Assembly (NCBI GenBank): GCA_022577435.1
Contig: JAKOON010000002.1
Location: forward strand, 372,001 to 436,000
Direction of reading: 5' to 3'
DNA: 64,000 bases
Source of the DNA: Embiotoca jacksoni
Taxonomy: Eukaryota; Chordata; Actinopteri; Embiotocidae
Positions 1 to 12,642 of the stretch are shown one piece after another (the first letter of the stretch is position 1; each line of letters starts with the position of its first letter). Position numbers and translations under genes: made by a program. A model generated the notes under the pieces. That model saw nothing but the letters and a program-made list of their open reading frames with translations. It ran no database searches and was not told where the DNA came from.

Positions 1-3000
1 ACTCACTTGCACTGCAAAGTTATCATCTGGCTGTGCTGTATCTCTGTAATGGACATGAGAATATGCAGCTCACAATGCCGTTGTGAGATTTTTACAGCAT
101 AAAGAAGCTCAGGGTGACTCACTAGGTGTGAAGGTGAGGATGGGGGTACACAGATGGGAAACACTTGTGTGGAACATTCCTACCAGATGCAGTGGCCAAC
201 TGCAGATACTGCGGAATCTGATCTGATACGATAAGGAGATCTTTTGCTGGGAAATGTCTGTCAGAGGTTCCTGTGTGTGTGTGTGTTTGTGTATATGTGA
301 GAAAATGACAAGAGCAGACACACTGTCAGAGGGTGTTTTTCAGAATGAGCTCCTGATTAAAAGAATGGCTGCTGCTTGATTCCAGGAAGCCAAGGATGTA
401 ATTGTTCAGGTCTGCAGGAGGCGGATGAGGCCGCAGTTGGCCAAGACGAGACAGAAAAACTTGATACACGTGTGAGAGGTATATGTATATGTTTGAAGAA
501 GGTGCAAATAAAAAAGAAAGGACGAATGTTGTTGTGAAATAAAATATGTGTAACATCTGGGTGCAACACATTGGATCAGGGTGTTGGTTTCACTGGAAGG
601 TTCTAGGTTTACTGGAACGGAGGAGTGCACAGTTTCACAGACAAAAAGGGAAGTCATGGGTCACCAGTATTGGCTGCAGTGATGTCAGTGGATGTGTGGT
701 CTTCAGGGTGGAGTACTGGAAAATGATTAAGTGATAAGAATAAATAGAGCATCATAAGTCTAGTTCATGTTGTTCAATCATTAAAATGATAGAACAAACA
801 ATCATTAAAATCAATCATAAAAATGATAGAACAAACAATGAAATTGAAAAAAAACTCTTTAGTTTTTCAACGTAAAGGAGGGGAGTGCATTGGCGATCTG
901 GGGATATATTGTACAGAGAATAAATGTGTATGACACTGTGTAGTGGGGAAGAATTCATTTATGTGGCTGTCAGGGAGAAGTTCTGAATTCGAATATGATG
1001 TTTTTCTTGAGTGATCGCCAGCTCCAAGATACAAGGATTTGAAAGGATGCTACAGGAAAGGCTCATGGAGGGTGTGTCACTTCTTGATAAGCGCTGTAGG
1101 GTGGAGGTTAGTTCAGTATGGATAAGCCCCTATATGAGCACTGAGGGTGTGAGTAACAGCTCAAAACAAGGCAAGCCCAGTGTCTGACACCTTATTTTGC
1201 CTAATGTCTGAGAAATATTTTCATGCATATACACACACTCACACACACATATACACAAGTGAATACACAGCATGCTGTGTCAGTGACTTTCTGTCTCACT
1301 CCCCCATTTTGTGCCTTTCACACAGACATTCTTAGCCACTGTGTCTCCTCCTTTTCCCCATCGCGGCCCACATTCCCACTCTGTAATTGCTCCCAGAATG
1401 CCTCCCTCTGACGCAGAGTGCTCCTAGGGAAAGAAAGTTCCAAACTGGGTCCTCACCAAGCTACCATAGTGATGAGAAACAAATTTGCAATGTTCACTTT
1501 GGGAAAGCGCTCTGCTCAGGCCGTTAATTTATAACCCCCGCTGGGTACACATGGGCTTGTATACTGTAGAAGCCTCTTGGCAACTGCCTGGTGATGTTCA
1601 CACACCACATTTCACAAGCGTGTGCAAGAACAAAGTGCAGTAGCCAGGGTCCAATTCTTAAGAGCTGTTGCCCTGCTCCCCTCTGTGTCTGACTCGCTGG
1701 ACAGCATGTTTTCAAACACAATGGCCTCATTGGAGCGGACAGGCACAGTGTGGAAAAAGTTCTCCAAAGAGCCCTCAGTCTCATTCAGGGATAAGAAGAA
1801 TGAAAAGAAGGGGGAGAGAAAGAATGACCACTGTCTGGTCTCAAAGAATGTTCAAACGGGCCAAGTTTGACTCTTAGAAGAAAAAAGGCATTGATTGAGA
1901 TGTGTGTGAGAGGCAAGTGTTCCTGTCTGCACTGACTTTAAATGTAAAGCCAATGACATACTGTAGGTTGCATCCATGTTGGACAACCTGAAATTATCCT
2001 ACCCATATAAATAATAGTTTCAAGTTAGACTTTGTAATTTGGAACAGGAAATAACACATCTTTCTATTACAAATGAGAAATTGAGTTAAGCAACAAAATG
2101 CAACCTTACTCAATTTAATACACTCATAGTTTAATCTGCTATAGGTGACCAGCGTTGGGAGTGATAACTTACAATGAATTACTCCTAACACTGCTCGAGA
2201 CTACTAATTGCAATAATGCAATGAATAAAATGAGAGAGTTGCTTACTGGTTACATTAAAAATACAGCAATTGAATTGGGCTCATCACTTGTTACTCTAAA
2301 TAATGGACAACTGCAGACTATACCAGATAAATGCAGCCTATTGCCCTCATTTCCTGTGCCTGAAAGATGGAGGAGTGATGGGCACCCGGTGGCGCACAGA
2401 GAGTGAAAAGGGCAAAGCAGCTACATAATGGTGAGGTTAAGGTTTCATGGGGCGGTCCAGGGTGGGGTCTCACCAGACAGGGACCCCACATCAGCCCCTG
2501 GAGCAGGACATCAGGGGTGCATCACATTGGTGGAGAATGATGGTGGATGTCTGGCTGGGAGTGAAGCCCAGACAAGTGCAACTGCTAGACCCTGCCTGAA
2601 ACAGCCACGGTGTAGGTCCTCTGTGTTTGGGCAATGCTCAGGGCCCAACACTCAGTTGTTGTCATATACCAGTTCAAGAAAGGTTTATTAAACACAAGGT
2701 GTATGTTTTATTGCTTATGAATTCAACCTTTTGTTTGGAAATGGTGGAATTTGCTATATTTTCTACATAGGACACAAAATAGTTAGAGATTTTCTGTGAC
2801 CATGAATCAAGAAAATGAACTTAAGTATTGTTACTCAAAGTTAATATCAGCAACTGTTATTAAGATTATTTAGGAAAATATTCTGAGTCAAAACAGCTTA
2901 TTTCGTTATTTATTCATCCCATGAAACAGGCAGACATGTCTGTAGATGAATTGGTTTACCCTTTTTTTTATCCCTTCTTTCCATTGGTTCTGAAAGCCTG

Positions 3001-3496
3001 TATTTAAATGTGTCCCATCTGTTAACGGCTTTTTGCAAGCTGTGTCTATTTCAGGTACAGAGGCTGACTCATTCCTCCCATGTAATTACCTCCTGGCTGA
3101 CCAGCCGCCACCTCATAGATTGTACAGTAAATGAGTTGTGCAGGGACGGAAGCTGCTTCAGGGAAATCCCTCTAAAAAGGGGGTATCCCCATATCAGGGA
3201 ATCCGTCTGTATCCCATTCCCTCAGCGCCACCCTGAAACATACACAATGGCCATATGCACTTCTGGAAACTATTACATATTGCTAGAGCGTTCCACTTTG
3301 CCATGTCTTTCTTTCTATCCTTTTTTTTCCCCCCTGCCACGCCACGGTGGCTGTGTATGGTCTTAATTTATTCCAAATGGCAGGAAAAACTTTTTTTTCC
3401 CTTCGCTATTTCTTTTTCCATGGCCTTTGTCAGTTCAATCATTTTTAGGAAAACAAACCTTAAGTGCACATTCATACAGTGCTTCCCCACACTAGG
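1..3496. other. Intergenic DNA, no gene recognised
   Basis: AT-rich non-coding sequence. Short open frames here (60-118 codons) resemble no family I know and lack splice or promoter context. A short (GT)n run lies near 271-290 and CA-rich stretches near 1227-1265. From about 2146 to 2692 the sequence is more GC-rich and repeat-like (a tandem of short G-rich blocks followed by an open frame at 2428-2691), but I cannot assign it to a family. Confidence 0.6.

Positions 3497-3589
<93 letters not shown>
3497..3589. repeat. (CA)n microsatellite
   Basis: An uninterrupted run of about 46 CA units. It produces artificial poly-His/Thr or Cys/Val open frames on either strand, which are not genes. Long perfect CA tracts of this kind are abundant in teleost genomes. 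Confidence 0.97.
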
Positions 3590-3594
<5 letters not shown>

Positions 3595-6500
3595 ACAGTG
3601 AGAGTAAAAGTGGCAGGAGAAGAAGAAAGCTGCATTGAAAAATAGGGAGAGCCAGTTGAGAGAGCTGATAAATATCACATATGTTCACTAGGTGCAGCAT
3701 ATCAGCATGAAAATGCAAAATGACAATCTTCAGCCACCTCAGTGCATCTCGGATGGTGCCGATGTCTCGTCCCAGGAATTTGTCTGTCTAGCAACCATAT
3801 GTTGACATGTTGAGAAGTGAGCTAGTGGACCATTCGCTGACCTCCACCCCTCCCTATTCCTCTTGCTGAGCTCTGGGAACGCTCATGAAATGTGATTGTA
3901 TCGCTGAATGCTGAATTTCTAATGTGAATTAATAAAAAAGGCAATACATTTTTTGTAGTTTTCTTTAAAGTTGAACTGAAATTAGATTTTCCAAATTGTT
4001 TCTATAAGGCAATACAGACGATGATGATGCTGGAGCTATTGTGCAATTTTTTTCTTTTTAATGGAACGCTTATCTTAAAGCCTCTGGGTGAGCGAGTGAC
4101 AGTTGTTTAGTGACATTTAAAGTGCATCGCAAAGACATGTTCTCTACTTGGGGCACTTTGTACTATATAGCCTACAAACATGGATACAATCAGCCTTTTT
4201 AACAATAACATTGGTCATATAACAGTTGCGATTTTAAGACATCCCGAGAAGTTTTCTCAAAACAGACTCAGGCCTAATCTGCCTACCCGTATGCCAAAGT
4301 GTGTCATACTGTGTCAGTGTCACGTTTTACCTCATAAGTGTGTAAGGTACCATAGGTGAGGGCGCTGAACCATTTGATTAGGTGAAAAGATCATGGTTTG
4401 GTTAAAAATAATGTAGTAATTCTACATAACGTTACATCACAGAAGTTACTCCTGTCTCCCATGACAGTAGAGCACCTGTCTTCTGTCACCTGTGTCCCCA
4501 AGAATTCAATAGTAAAGTGATGGAAGATGACATTATATCATTTAAATGAAAGAGATGATACCTCCATGCTCTGGTCCATCCGGATCTACTCAGCTATTGA
4601 TCACAGCGACACACACACCAGGTACTGGGTCGGGTCTCGCTTCCTCAGATCCAAGTGGAGCCGTGAAGACTCCACCTGTGAAGGTGAGGCAGTTAACAAG
4701 TCCTTTACGTGGCCATAGAATTTAAGTTACAAACTTTTTTTCGTTCCCGTCCACAAAGACATTATACCAATTAAATTACAGTAATGACACTGTTTGTGAA
4801 CAAAAAAGTCACATCCCTGGAGAATACTGCAGGGGGTGCTGCCACTGCCCCCCAAAAAGGGAAAAAAAATAACTTAAATTTCTTCTATTTATTTATTTAC
4901 AATTTTGACTAAAGAAGCACCCACGTGCAAAGTGAACACAATGAATATATTAAAAGATTTATTGGCACAAATCTTATATTATTTTACTCCACTCTAAATA
5001 TTTTGTCACTGTTTGTTTCAGGTTCATAAACAGGTTTGTATACTGTATTCATACAATATACAAGTGTTTCTATTTGGCTAGTTACGTGTGAGAGTCCTAG
5101 TATGTGTCTTCTTGTGTACATGGCTGTCATCATGCATATGCAAACATTCCTGCTTTAGTATTTGCATGCGTGCATCCATTTGTGTTAAGTTTTTGTGCAC
5201 ATGTGCCCTTGTACGCCTTCTGATTGTTCCCATGTGTAACTTCTGGGTGTGGACTGTATGTCAGTTTGCCTTTTCTCTTCACCTTTAACCTAAGAGTGGC
5301 AGATGATGACCAAAAACAGTCAGGAGAATGCAGAACTTAGCAAATTTGCACTGCTCTCTTTCCTTTCTCTCCTGAAACAGTCTCACTTCCCCCTGTTTTC
5401 AACTCTCTCTTTTCAGTTCTCGTGTTGTTGTCTCTTTTCCTTCATGTACCCAGTCCTCTTCTTTGGGGGCCTTTTATCTTCATTTCATAGGCTTTGCTGT
5501 GATTTGCTCCAGTCTTATCTTGCCTTACTTGTCTGCTTCTCCCTCTCTCCAATCAAACATAACTACAGATTGCATTTTCTTCTCATGGCTTTCTATCTCA
5601 AAACCACCCTGTTCGTTACTCCTTCTGTTCCCCTCCCATCACCCCAACCACTTCTTGTGTGCAGTATTGAGGGTCCTCTAATAATTTTCTAGCTCTGGTG
5701 TGTTTTCTTTTTCTCACTCCCTTCTCTTCTCCCTCCGTCTCCTCCTGACCTTACAGCTGCAGAGCTGCGGATCCTGGTTCACTGGCCTGTCTCCCTGACA
5801 GGAATGTACTGTTTGTACATAAACACAACAGGGCTGATAAGAGTGATTCTCCACAAGGACACGGCTTCATGACCAGTAACACAATCAGGGGAACAGAAGG
5901 GGAAGGAAGACAAGATTAGTCATCAAATTCTAGGTTTCAGTTGTGTAAGGGGGGATTCCTAAACAAAGTCCCAAACAAAGAGGATTAAAACTACCATCCA
6001 AAGGTAACTATTTTAAGAATAGTTTATATTATATATGCATATATAATATAAACTGGATCAAACATCAACTCTATATTATTGTGAGTGTGTGTCACCGGAT
6101 AATTTTGATGCAGTGATATTTCTTTTAATGTAACAGTTGTTATTTACCTGTATTCATGTTTACCTTTACCTTACCTTCCAATGTTTTTTTACATGGTTTT
6201 CCCAAATTTAACTCGCTCTTTGTAATTTCATCTTCTCATTGCTCATTTTTTGCAGTGGTTTAAGAGACCTTGAGTTTGAGTGAGCAGCAGCTGAATGTTA
6301 CTACTTAGTCATGGATGCCTGCACCAACCTCCCATGAGATGACGGGTGGAGACGCACCAGTTTCCATGGAAACAGGAGGTGGCCGCTGACTCATTGAACA
6401 AAAATGGATAAATCTTCAACTCCTCTGCCAAATAGGAAATGATGCTCACTGCTGCACAACGTCCAGCCTACTCTCTAGTTGACAGACTTTACATCCCCAG

Positions 6501-6979
6501 GATCTTGCTCCTCCATGCACAAATCTCCCCTGTAAGGTATTACATAACGGTGTCGGATTACATGCAAACACATGCAACTGGGCCACACTATGGCAGCACT
6601 GTCTTTTGCTGTGCTGAAAAAGAATAGCTAGGATTTGCCACATGAGAAAGTAAAAATTATGCATTAAAATCATGTCAGCTTAAATCTTTATTCAGCATGC
6701 GTGCTGGTTTTAAGAAAACTCAGGCGCTCCCTTTGTTTGTTTTTTAAGCAGCAGCAACAGCAGAAGGGGGCAGTATAGTGCAGGTGTTTGCTGCACAGGT
6801 AGAAGCAGCAGGTTAACTATCAGGTGAGGAACGTGATTATCTGCCCCACTTTAATCTCTTTGCACCCCTCTCCGCATTGTAGCTTTCACCCTCTGCTGTC
6901 CTTAATTGCATAAGGCTCATTTTCGCTCCATGCGCCCAATGTGGGCTTATCAGACGTGGGTTACTCTTGGACGATTGAA

Positions 6980-6981
<2 letters not shown>
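3590..6981. other. Intergenic DNA, no gene recognised
   Basis: Mostly AT-rich sequence without recognisable coding families. It contains pyrimidine-rich stretches (about 5350-5750) that generate Leu/Ser/Phe-rich open frames of no apparent meaning, and a perfect 34-bp palindrome at 6021-6054 that is listed separately. Confidence 0.6.
6021..6054. repeat. Perfect 34-bp AT-rich palindrome
   Basis: The 34 bases read identically on both strands, with a central ATGCAT. There is no spacer, so it could extrude as a cruciform. It is isolated: no flanking inverted repeats or target duplication were seen. AT-rich perfect palindromes are known to be unstable sites in vertebrate genomes; any role here is unknown. 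Confidence 0.95.

Positions 6982-7062
<81 letters not shown>
6982..7062. repeat. (GT)n microsatellite
   Basis: About 40 perfect GT units followed by a G-rich stretch to about 7087. Open frames crossing it on both strands are artefacts of the repeat. Confidence 0.97.
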
Positions 7063-7063
<1 letters not shown>

Positions 7064-8130
7064 GATGGGGGTGGGGGGTGGGGGGGTTATCCAATGGAGA
7101 ACAGAAACTACCACTGAGGGAATTCAAAAGTGTGGGCGTGTGTGGGTGTTTTCTCGGAATCAGCCCTCTTATCAGCACCAGGGAAGCCAGCAACATTAAA
7201 GGTGTTGTGACTGGTTTCCAAAACAATGATTTATAGAGAAAATAAACTGTGCGTTACCACATGCTGAATAAATAAAAAAGTCTCTGACTGTTATCTCAAT
7301 GCAGCATACTGAGTGGGTAGGAAATAACAGGTCTGCAACGCTGCACCCCTCCCTGCTCCACCACAGCTGATTTTTTTATTGCCTTTGCCTCAGTCTGCCT
7401 TAAGTTTCCTATTCCATTCACTCTTTTACATCTCTTTGTCTCATTCCCCTTTTCTTTTTCTTTAATTCTCTTCTCTCTTCTTTGTCCAAAAAGAGTAAAG
7501 AGATGTCCTCTTCGTGTGAAGTTTTCAGCGGCACCCTTCTAACCTCCAGGTATTTTCCCTGAGGCCAACCTGTGTTGTTTAACATGTCGACGGGCTTTTT
7601 TTTTCTTCTTCCTAACTGTGTGTCGGGTAGATTGAACTCTAGACAAAAACCCTGCATGTCAAAGACGAGGCTCTATAGTTATGGTAACATGAGGTGTAGG
7701 GGCAGTCTTCGTACAGCTCAATGTAGAAAAAGGCAGGAGCATGATTTACTGTATCTGTGGGTGGAGTTGGGATGGGTGGAGTTGTTGTGGTCCCCTTTTT
7801 TGGAGGCGGGGAAGCCACACTCAAGCATTTAGTTATACGAGGATCCCACTGTTTCTGTAACATGAGGGTGGAGGGTTCAAGTTCTTGTATGTGAAGGCAA
7901 CTTTAAAAATGTGCAGAGCTGTGCAAAGATTTTAGGCACATAAGATGTTTGGATTCTTGTCCCTCACATAATACCCTCAGGGAGGTGTCATACCGTCGCA
8001 AATTCACTTTGCAGCAGTAAAATAAGTCCAAACTTGCGTTTTCTTCAGCACCAAGAACAACAAGAGTCTTCCTGCAACATATGCAACCCACTGCTAAAAT
8101 AAACTTCTCCCGTTTAATTCCAGCAACAAC
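7063..8130. other. Intergenic DNA, no gene recognised
   Basis: No coding family, RNA gene or mobile element recognised. The stretch ends at the TTAA that flanks the THAP-domain transposon. Confidence 0.55.
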
Positions 8131-8301
8131 TTAAAGATGCTGTAAAGCAAATTCCATGATTTGCTTCTCAGTACATTAGTAGGTTTTGTTTAGGCGGGGC
8201 TAAAAGCTAACCTATCTACCTCACAACAACCTATCTACGTCATATCACAGCCGGTTTATATAATCTTCTGCATGGCTCCTCCTCTCACACAGTGAAACGC
8301 T

Positions 8302-8310
8302 ATAAAAGCC
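8302..8310 (+). promoter_or_regulatory. TATA-like box of the THAP element
   Basis: A TATAAAAG motif lies about 95 bp upstream of the ATG at 8397, inside the transposon. A normal TATA-to-start distance of about 30 bp would put the transcription start near 8332. It would serve the element, not a host gene. Confidence 0.45.
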
Positions 8311-8396
8311 TGGAGCTCATTTGTCATCCCACTCGACTTCAGTTGCTCCTCCTGCCGTAGTCAGATTGTTATCGTACATCAGCTAGCTGCTACAGG

Positions 8397-8809
8397 ATGT
8401 CTCCCTCCACCCGCAAGTGCATCTTTCCTAGAAGCAAGAACCTCCAAAGCAGCGCTGCATCGTTATTTAAATTCTCTACTGATGAAGAAAGGAAAAAGAG
8501 GTGGATTGATTTTGTCAACAGCCACACTAATGGAGAGCTTCGCATCAACAACAATAGCCGCCTGTGCAGTGACCCATTTCACGGCGGATTGTTTCACCAA
8601 CTTCCACCGGAGACGGACGGAGTTCTCCTGCAGCGCGGAGCCGAACCGAGCATCGTCCTCCCGGCCGTTCATCTCTCGGTCGCACCGGCACCGTCCGCTG
8701 CCGCCGCCACCAGGGTCCGCCGCCACCAGTAGCGGTGGACACCACCGCCGACCGTGTCCACCGCCGTCGGCAGGGTCCCCCGCTGCCCCCAGCAGTTCAC
8801 CACTCAGTG
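8397..8809 (+). pseudogene. THAP-domain exon, frameshifted
   Basis: The ATG at 8397 opens a frame with the N-terminal half of a THAP zinc-finger DNA-binding domain: KCIFP near residues 7-11, a basic helix ending in KKRWIDFV and then NNSRLCSD. At 8573-8575 one extra C appears to be present. The frame then reads PFHGGLF, while the +1 frame continues with the THAP signature HFTADCF. The C2CH zinc ligands are therefore split across two frames. The second expected Cys, four residues after the first, is Ser (codon AGC). A donor GTAAGT at 8810 ends the exon. The downstream part of the exon is Pro/Ala/Ser-rich. In intact relatives this domain binds the transposon ends; here it is probably non-functional. 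A sequencing error could also explain the single-base shift. Confidence 0.7.
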
Positions 8810-9235
8810 TAAGTTCTGTGTGCTTGTTATAATTATACTAGATAACTTTTCCACAGTAACTCTGCTATATTTACCGCTAACGTGATTTTACTCGTTGTAG
8901 AATAACTTTATTTACATGAAATGGGAGCTAATGTGCTAATTAGCTTCTATTGAGCTCGTAGCAGAGTTCAGAGGAAAATGCTCTGATAACCTCAGATTTT
9001 TTTATGCGTCTCAATATAGCTCCGATAAGGACCTATAATATATGTAACTCTGTATTTTACATGTCGGGGTGATGGTGAACATGGACCAGAGGAGATCTAA
9101 TCCTCCCGATTAATGAGGGTTGTTGTTTTTGTACTCCGGTGTAACGTTACAATCAGCGACCCTCTCGGTTACATGCACCGGTACCGGTCCGGATAAACGA
9201 GACCGACTACATGTGCAGGAGGCCGCAGAGAGCAG

Positions 9236-9247
9236 GTGGAGGTGGAG

Positions 9248-9282
<35 letters not shown>

Positions 9283-9295
9283 GGAGAGACATCAG
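9236..9295 (+). repeat. Purine-rich GGAGGA tract
   Basis: A GGAGGA/AGGAGG-type polypurine stretch inside the THAP transposon. It yields Arg/Glu-rich and Leu/Pro-rich frames on the two strands that are not considered genes. Confidence 0.8.
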
Positions 9296-9980
9296 TGGAA
9301 GAGAAAGAATGTCGGCTTGACCTGAGCAGGTTCAAAGTTTGAATTTGACATGTGATGTAATGAATTGATGTGATGTAATGAATTGAGTGATATAATGCAG
9401 CGTTCATGTTGCAGTCGTTACAGAACTAAGGCAACTCCTCCGCTCTTATTATCTCTACTATTGTAATGCAGGTGCGTTAGAAGTAGTTGGAGACTCACTG
9501 TCTTCTGTCTCTGGTGTCCAGTTTGACTCCTGTGTTACAGCTCGGGGGACAAGCTTCATTTATATGCATCTGTATGTTTCACTCATTGGACAAATAAATT
9601 CTGATTCTATTCTGTTTTCATAAAGCAGGCTGCTCCGTCCAGCAGAGAGACAGAGTGCCAGTGGGACATCACGCATAAAGTCACCGAGAGGTTGGATGTC
9701 AGACGGACCGCTCAGTGGGGAAAAGAACTGCAGCCACAGGACTGTCCTACAGGACACTGAACACCTTCCAGCGAGTGGGCGGAGCTTCAGCTCCTTCAGG
9801 ACACGCCCCCTCAGTCTCAGAGCAGAGAAGACTGATGATTTTCTCACGATTTCAAAGCCTAATTTAACAAACTTGCCTGTTTTTTTTCATTCAAATTTGG
9901 ATGGGTAGTTAACAACCCATACTTCTGTGGTGTGATGAACTTAAAAACTCATTTTCATTTCTACTTTACAGCATCTTTAA

Positions 9981-12562
9981 AGTAGCCCATAACACAATGT
10001 TCAATTTTGATTCCAATTTGACAACTTTTCTTATTAGTTATCGCATTCATAAATGGGTGAACAGGGAGCACAGCTAATCACCTTAGCTCACTAGAACAAC
10101 TAGCTAACAAACGGGATTGGTCCAATTTGAACAAGTTCAATTTATTGAAACTGGAGGTAGGAGCTGTACTATAAGTTCAACCAAACTTTTTCATTAACAA
10201 TTCAACCATTTGTGCATGGTAACTGCGATATAATGAAAAATATTATTGTATTTACAGCTAATACAAAATCTAGCATTGATAACAAATCTGTGGTGAGACA
10301 CAAACTCCCATCTCTTGCATGGAGGTCTGATGTGCTATATGTTAATCGATCACCCCAACTTCCACAACCTTACTTTCGCTTCACCAAAAAACTGTGCAAT
10401 GGTAGTACTGAATATTTAAACGTGTGAAATCGTCCATTTTGGAAGTAATTCCCGAGATACTGGGCTTTGAAAATAGACCCTCGCATTTATATTTCAGCTA
10501 TAAAATCTTCATAACAATCAAGCACCAGCAAAGTTGAAGAGAAAATCCAAATGAAATTGATGTTTTTGTACATGGTTACAGTTCCGTTTAAGTTATTTAA
10601 TGAGGGTGTGTTCTTCATCGTAACCAACCCTCATATGTTTTAGATAAAGCTGAAATGTAAAGTTGTGAAAGACACTCCTCACGGTTGAGTGTGAGAGTGT
10701 GAACACACACACCAGGTGTAGACCCGTATCAGTAATTGAAACTGTCAAGAGAGGAAGACCACAAAAGGTGTTGAAGCATCAGCAGTGGTCATGTGATAGT
10801 GTAGACAGAGCCTCACAAACTCTGTCACAGAGGTGTATACACAACGATGTGCTTACACACACAGACCCCCCCCCCCCCACACACACACATTGTTCATTAC
10901 TGTACAGGACTAGTTATTGTTCTAGAAAGGTTGATTAATTGTCGAAATGAGAAGAAATTGTAATAATGAAAACAAGCAAGCAAATCAACTGTTCGTCAGA
11001 ATTCTTTTGAGCAAATTTGAATGCAAACATTTTAATAATACAAAAGCAGAATTGCGATCATCTGTTACCAATTTACAGTGTAAATATTTGGGTCTGGCCA
11101 TGCTCCAAAGGGAATCGTTTTCAGTCATTGCGTCCTATTGGCTATTCACCTCAGGTTCATTTTGAAACTTTTGGAGTAACTTTTATCCAATCAGCATTGA
11201 CCACCATTTGAGCCAAAACTCTACCACCGCTGCAACTCCATTTAGAAAAAAAAAACCTTTGACTTCAACGTCCTTGCACTTAACCCCCCGCACCGATTAG
11301 TCTGCCATTCAGAGTGAGAGAAAACTATTGTGAACAGGGTTTCCACACTATAATCACATTGAAGAAAACTGAAGCTGTGAGTGGTAGTCTGGTGGAGCCA
11401 AGTTAGAATGGCGAGTCATGAGAGTTACATAATTCTGTTACACAAGAAAATCCAGCCTCTGGAGCTGTCAAAAGAAAAGTTCTCTGCCTCTGTGTGGCCC
11501 CTCAAACTTGAACTGCATGTGGTGATGTTGATTTTTAAAAACCCCTAAACAAAATTCCACTCTACTTCTGTCATGTCAGTGAACAAATTAACCAAGTATC
11601 AACAAATTTGAACCCTGTGGAGACAGCAATGTGCATGCTTATCTTGTCTTGTATATAATTTCTCTGTGCACTAGAGTGGGCAGATCCATCCCCAAAACAT
11701 CAAAGTGACTGATACAAAGTCTTGTTTTTACTATCAATTACTCATTGTTAAGATGTGGCAAAAGGAACAGTTTGCATTATTCATTCATTTTAATTGGCTG
11801 TAGCTGAACCTGGGGCCAGACCTCAAACCAAATGGAATAAGTGTTTGCGAAAAATGGTTTCCTTATTGTAAATATCTATAGAAACAGGCTGCTGGCGGTC
11901 AGAGGTGTAAAAAAGGAGTCATAAAGGGCCATATCTTAAGATCTTTCACGGTAAAAAGTGTCTGCATCAGGTGACATGATAATATTGGATCAAAACCAGT
12001 TTTTGTGGTATAACTAACCTCTTCTAAGCACTGCTCAGTGGCAACAAGCAATGGGAAAATATTATTTTTGAATCTCAGTAGGAAAATGATATTGGATATT
12101 AACCTTTTACTTTATGACACACATATGGACACACACATACTCACAGACACGTTCTATATTTGCAAAGCTAGTGTTGCCCCAATTAAGACAGGTGGTTTAA
12201 CCTGTTGGTCGACAAACTTAAGTGCATTAGAATCAATCATCACATCCACAAATTTATCACACGTGGGTGTGTTCCATTTTTAACCTGTGTGACCAGATGT
12301 GACAGGTTGCAGACATAAACACGCACACATACAAATACAGTAGATGAACAAGGCACAGGAGGAAACTTTTCTCATCTTTCATGTATTTGTTTGGTGAATG
12401 TGTTCTTGAATGTGTGTTTGCATGTGTTGCCACAGAAATTAAAAGAGTGCAACAAACACTTCAAAGACAATTCACTTGTTACAACAAATAGATTAGATAA
12501 TACCCATAGTCGAGCGCAGCAGGGTTCGCCTCAAAATCCCCCCACCACCCCTAACAATGTGC

Positions 12563-12642
<80 letters not shown>

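Larger units (their letters stand above)
8131..9980 (+). mobile_element. Kolobok-like DNA transposon carrying a THAP-domain exon
   Basis: The element is 1842 bp (8135-9976). Its ends are perfect 13-bp inverted repeats, AGATGCTGTAAAG at 8135-8147 and the complement at 9964-9976. Both ends are directly flanked by TTAA (8131-8134 and 9977-9980), the target duplication expected of Kolobok and piggyBac type elements. Inside is a TATA-like box (about 8302), then an ATG (8397) opening a THAP-domain reading frame, and a consensus splice donor GTAAGT at 8810. THAP domains occur in P-element and Kolobok transposases; TTAA favours Kolobok over P, which makes 8-bp duplications. No catalytic transposase region was found in the remaining 1.1 kb, so this looks like an internally deleted, non-autonomous copy. 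The superfamily call is inference from the ends plus the THAP domain. Confidence 0.72.

Noticed and set aside
3255..3718. Poly-His/Thr and poly-Cys/Val open frames
   Set aside because: Pure products of the (CA)n microsatellite, as are the similar frames at about 6837-7226, 12391-12684, 28176-28640 and 38194-38538.
4527..4718. Open frame with a possible donor (GAAGGTGAGG) as an exon
   Set aside because: No recognisable protein motif, no convincing acceptor partner and no neighbouring exons.
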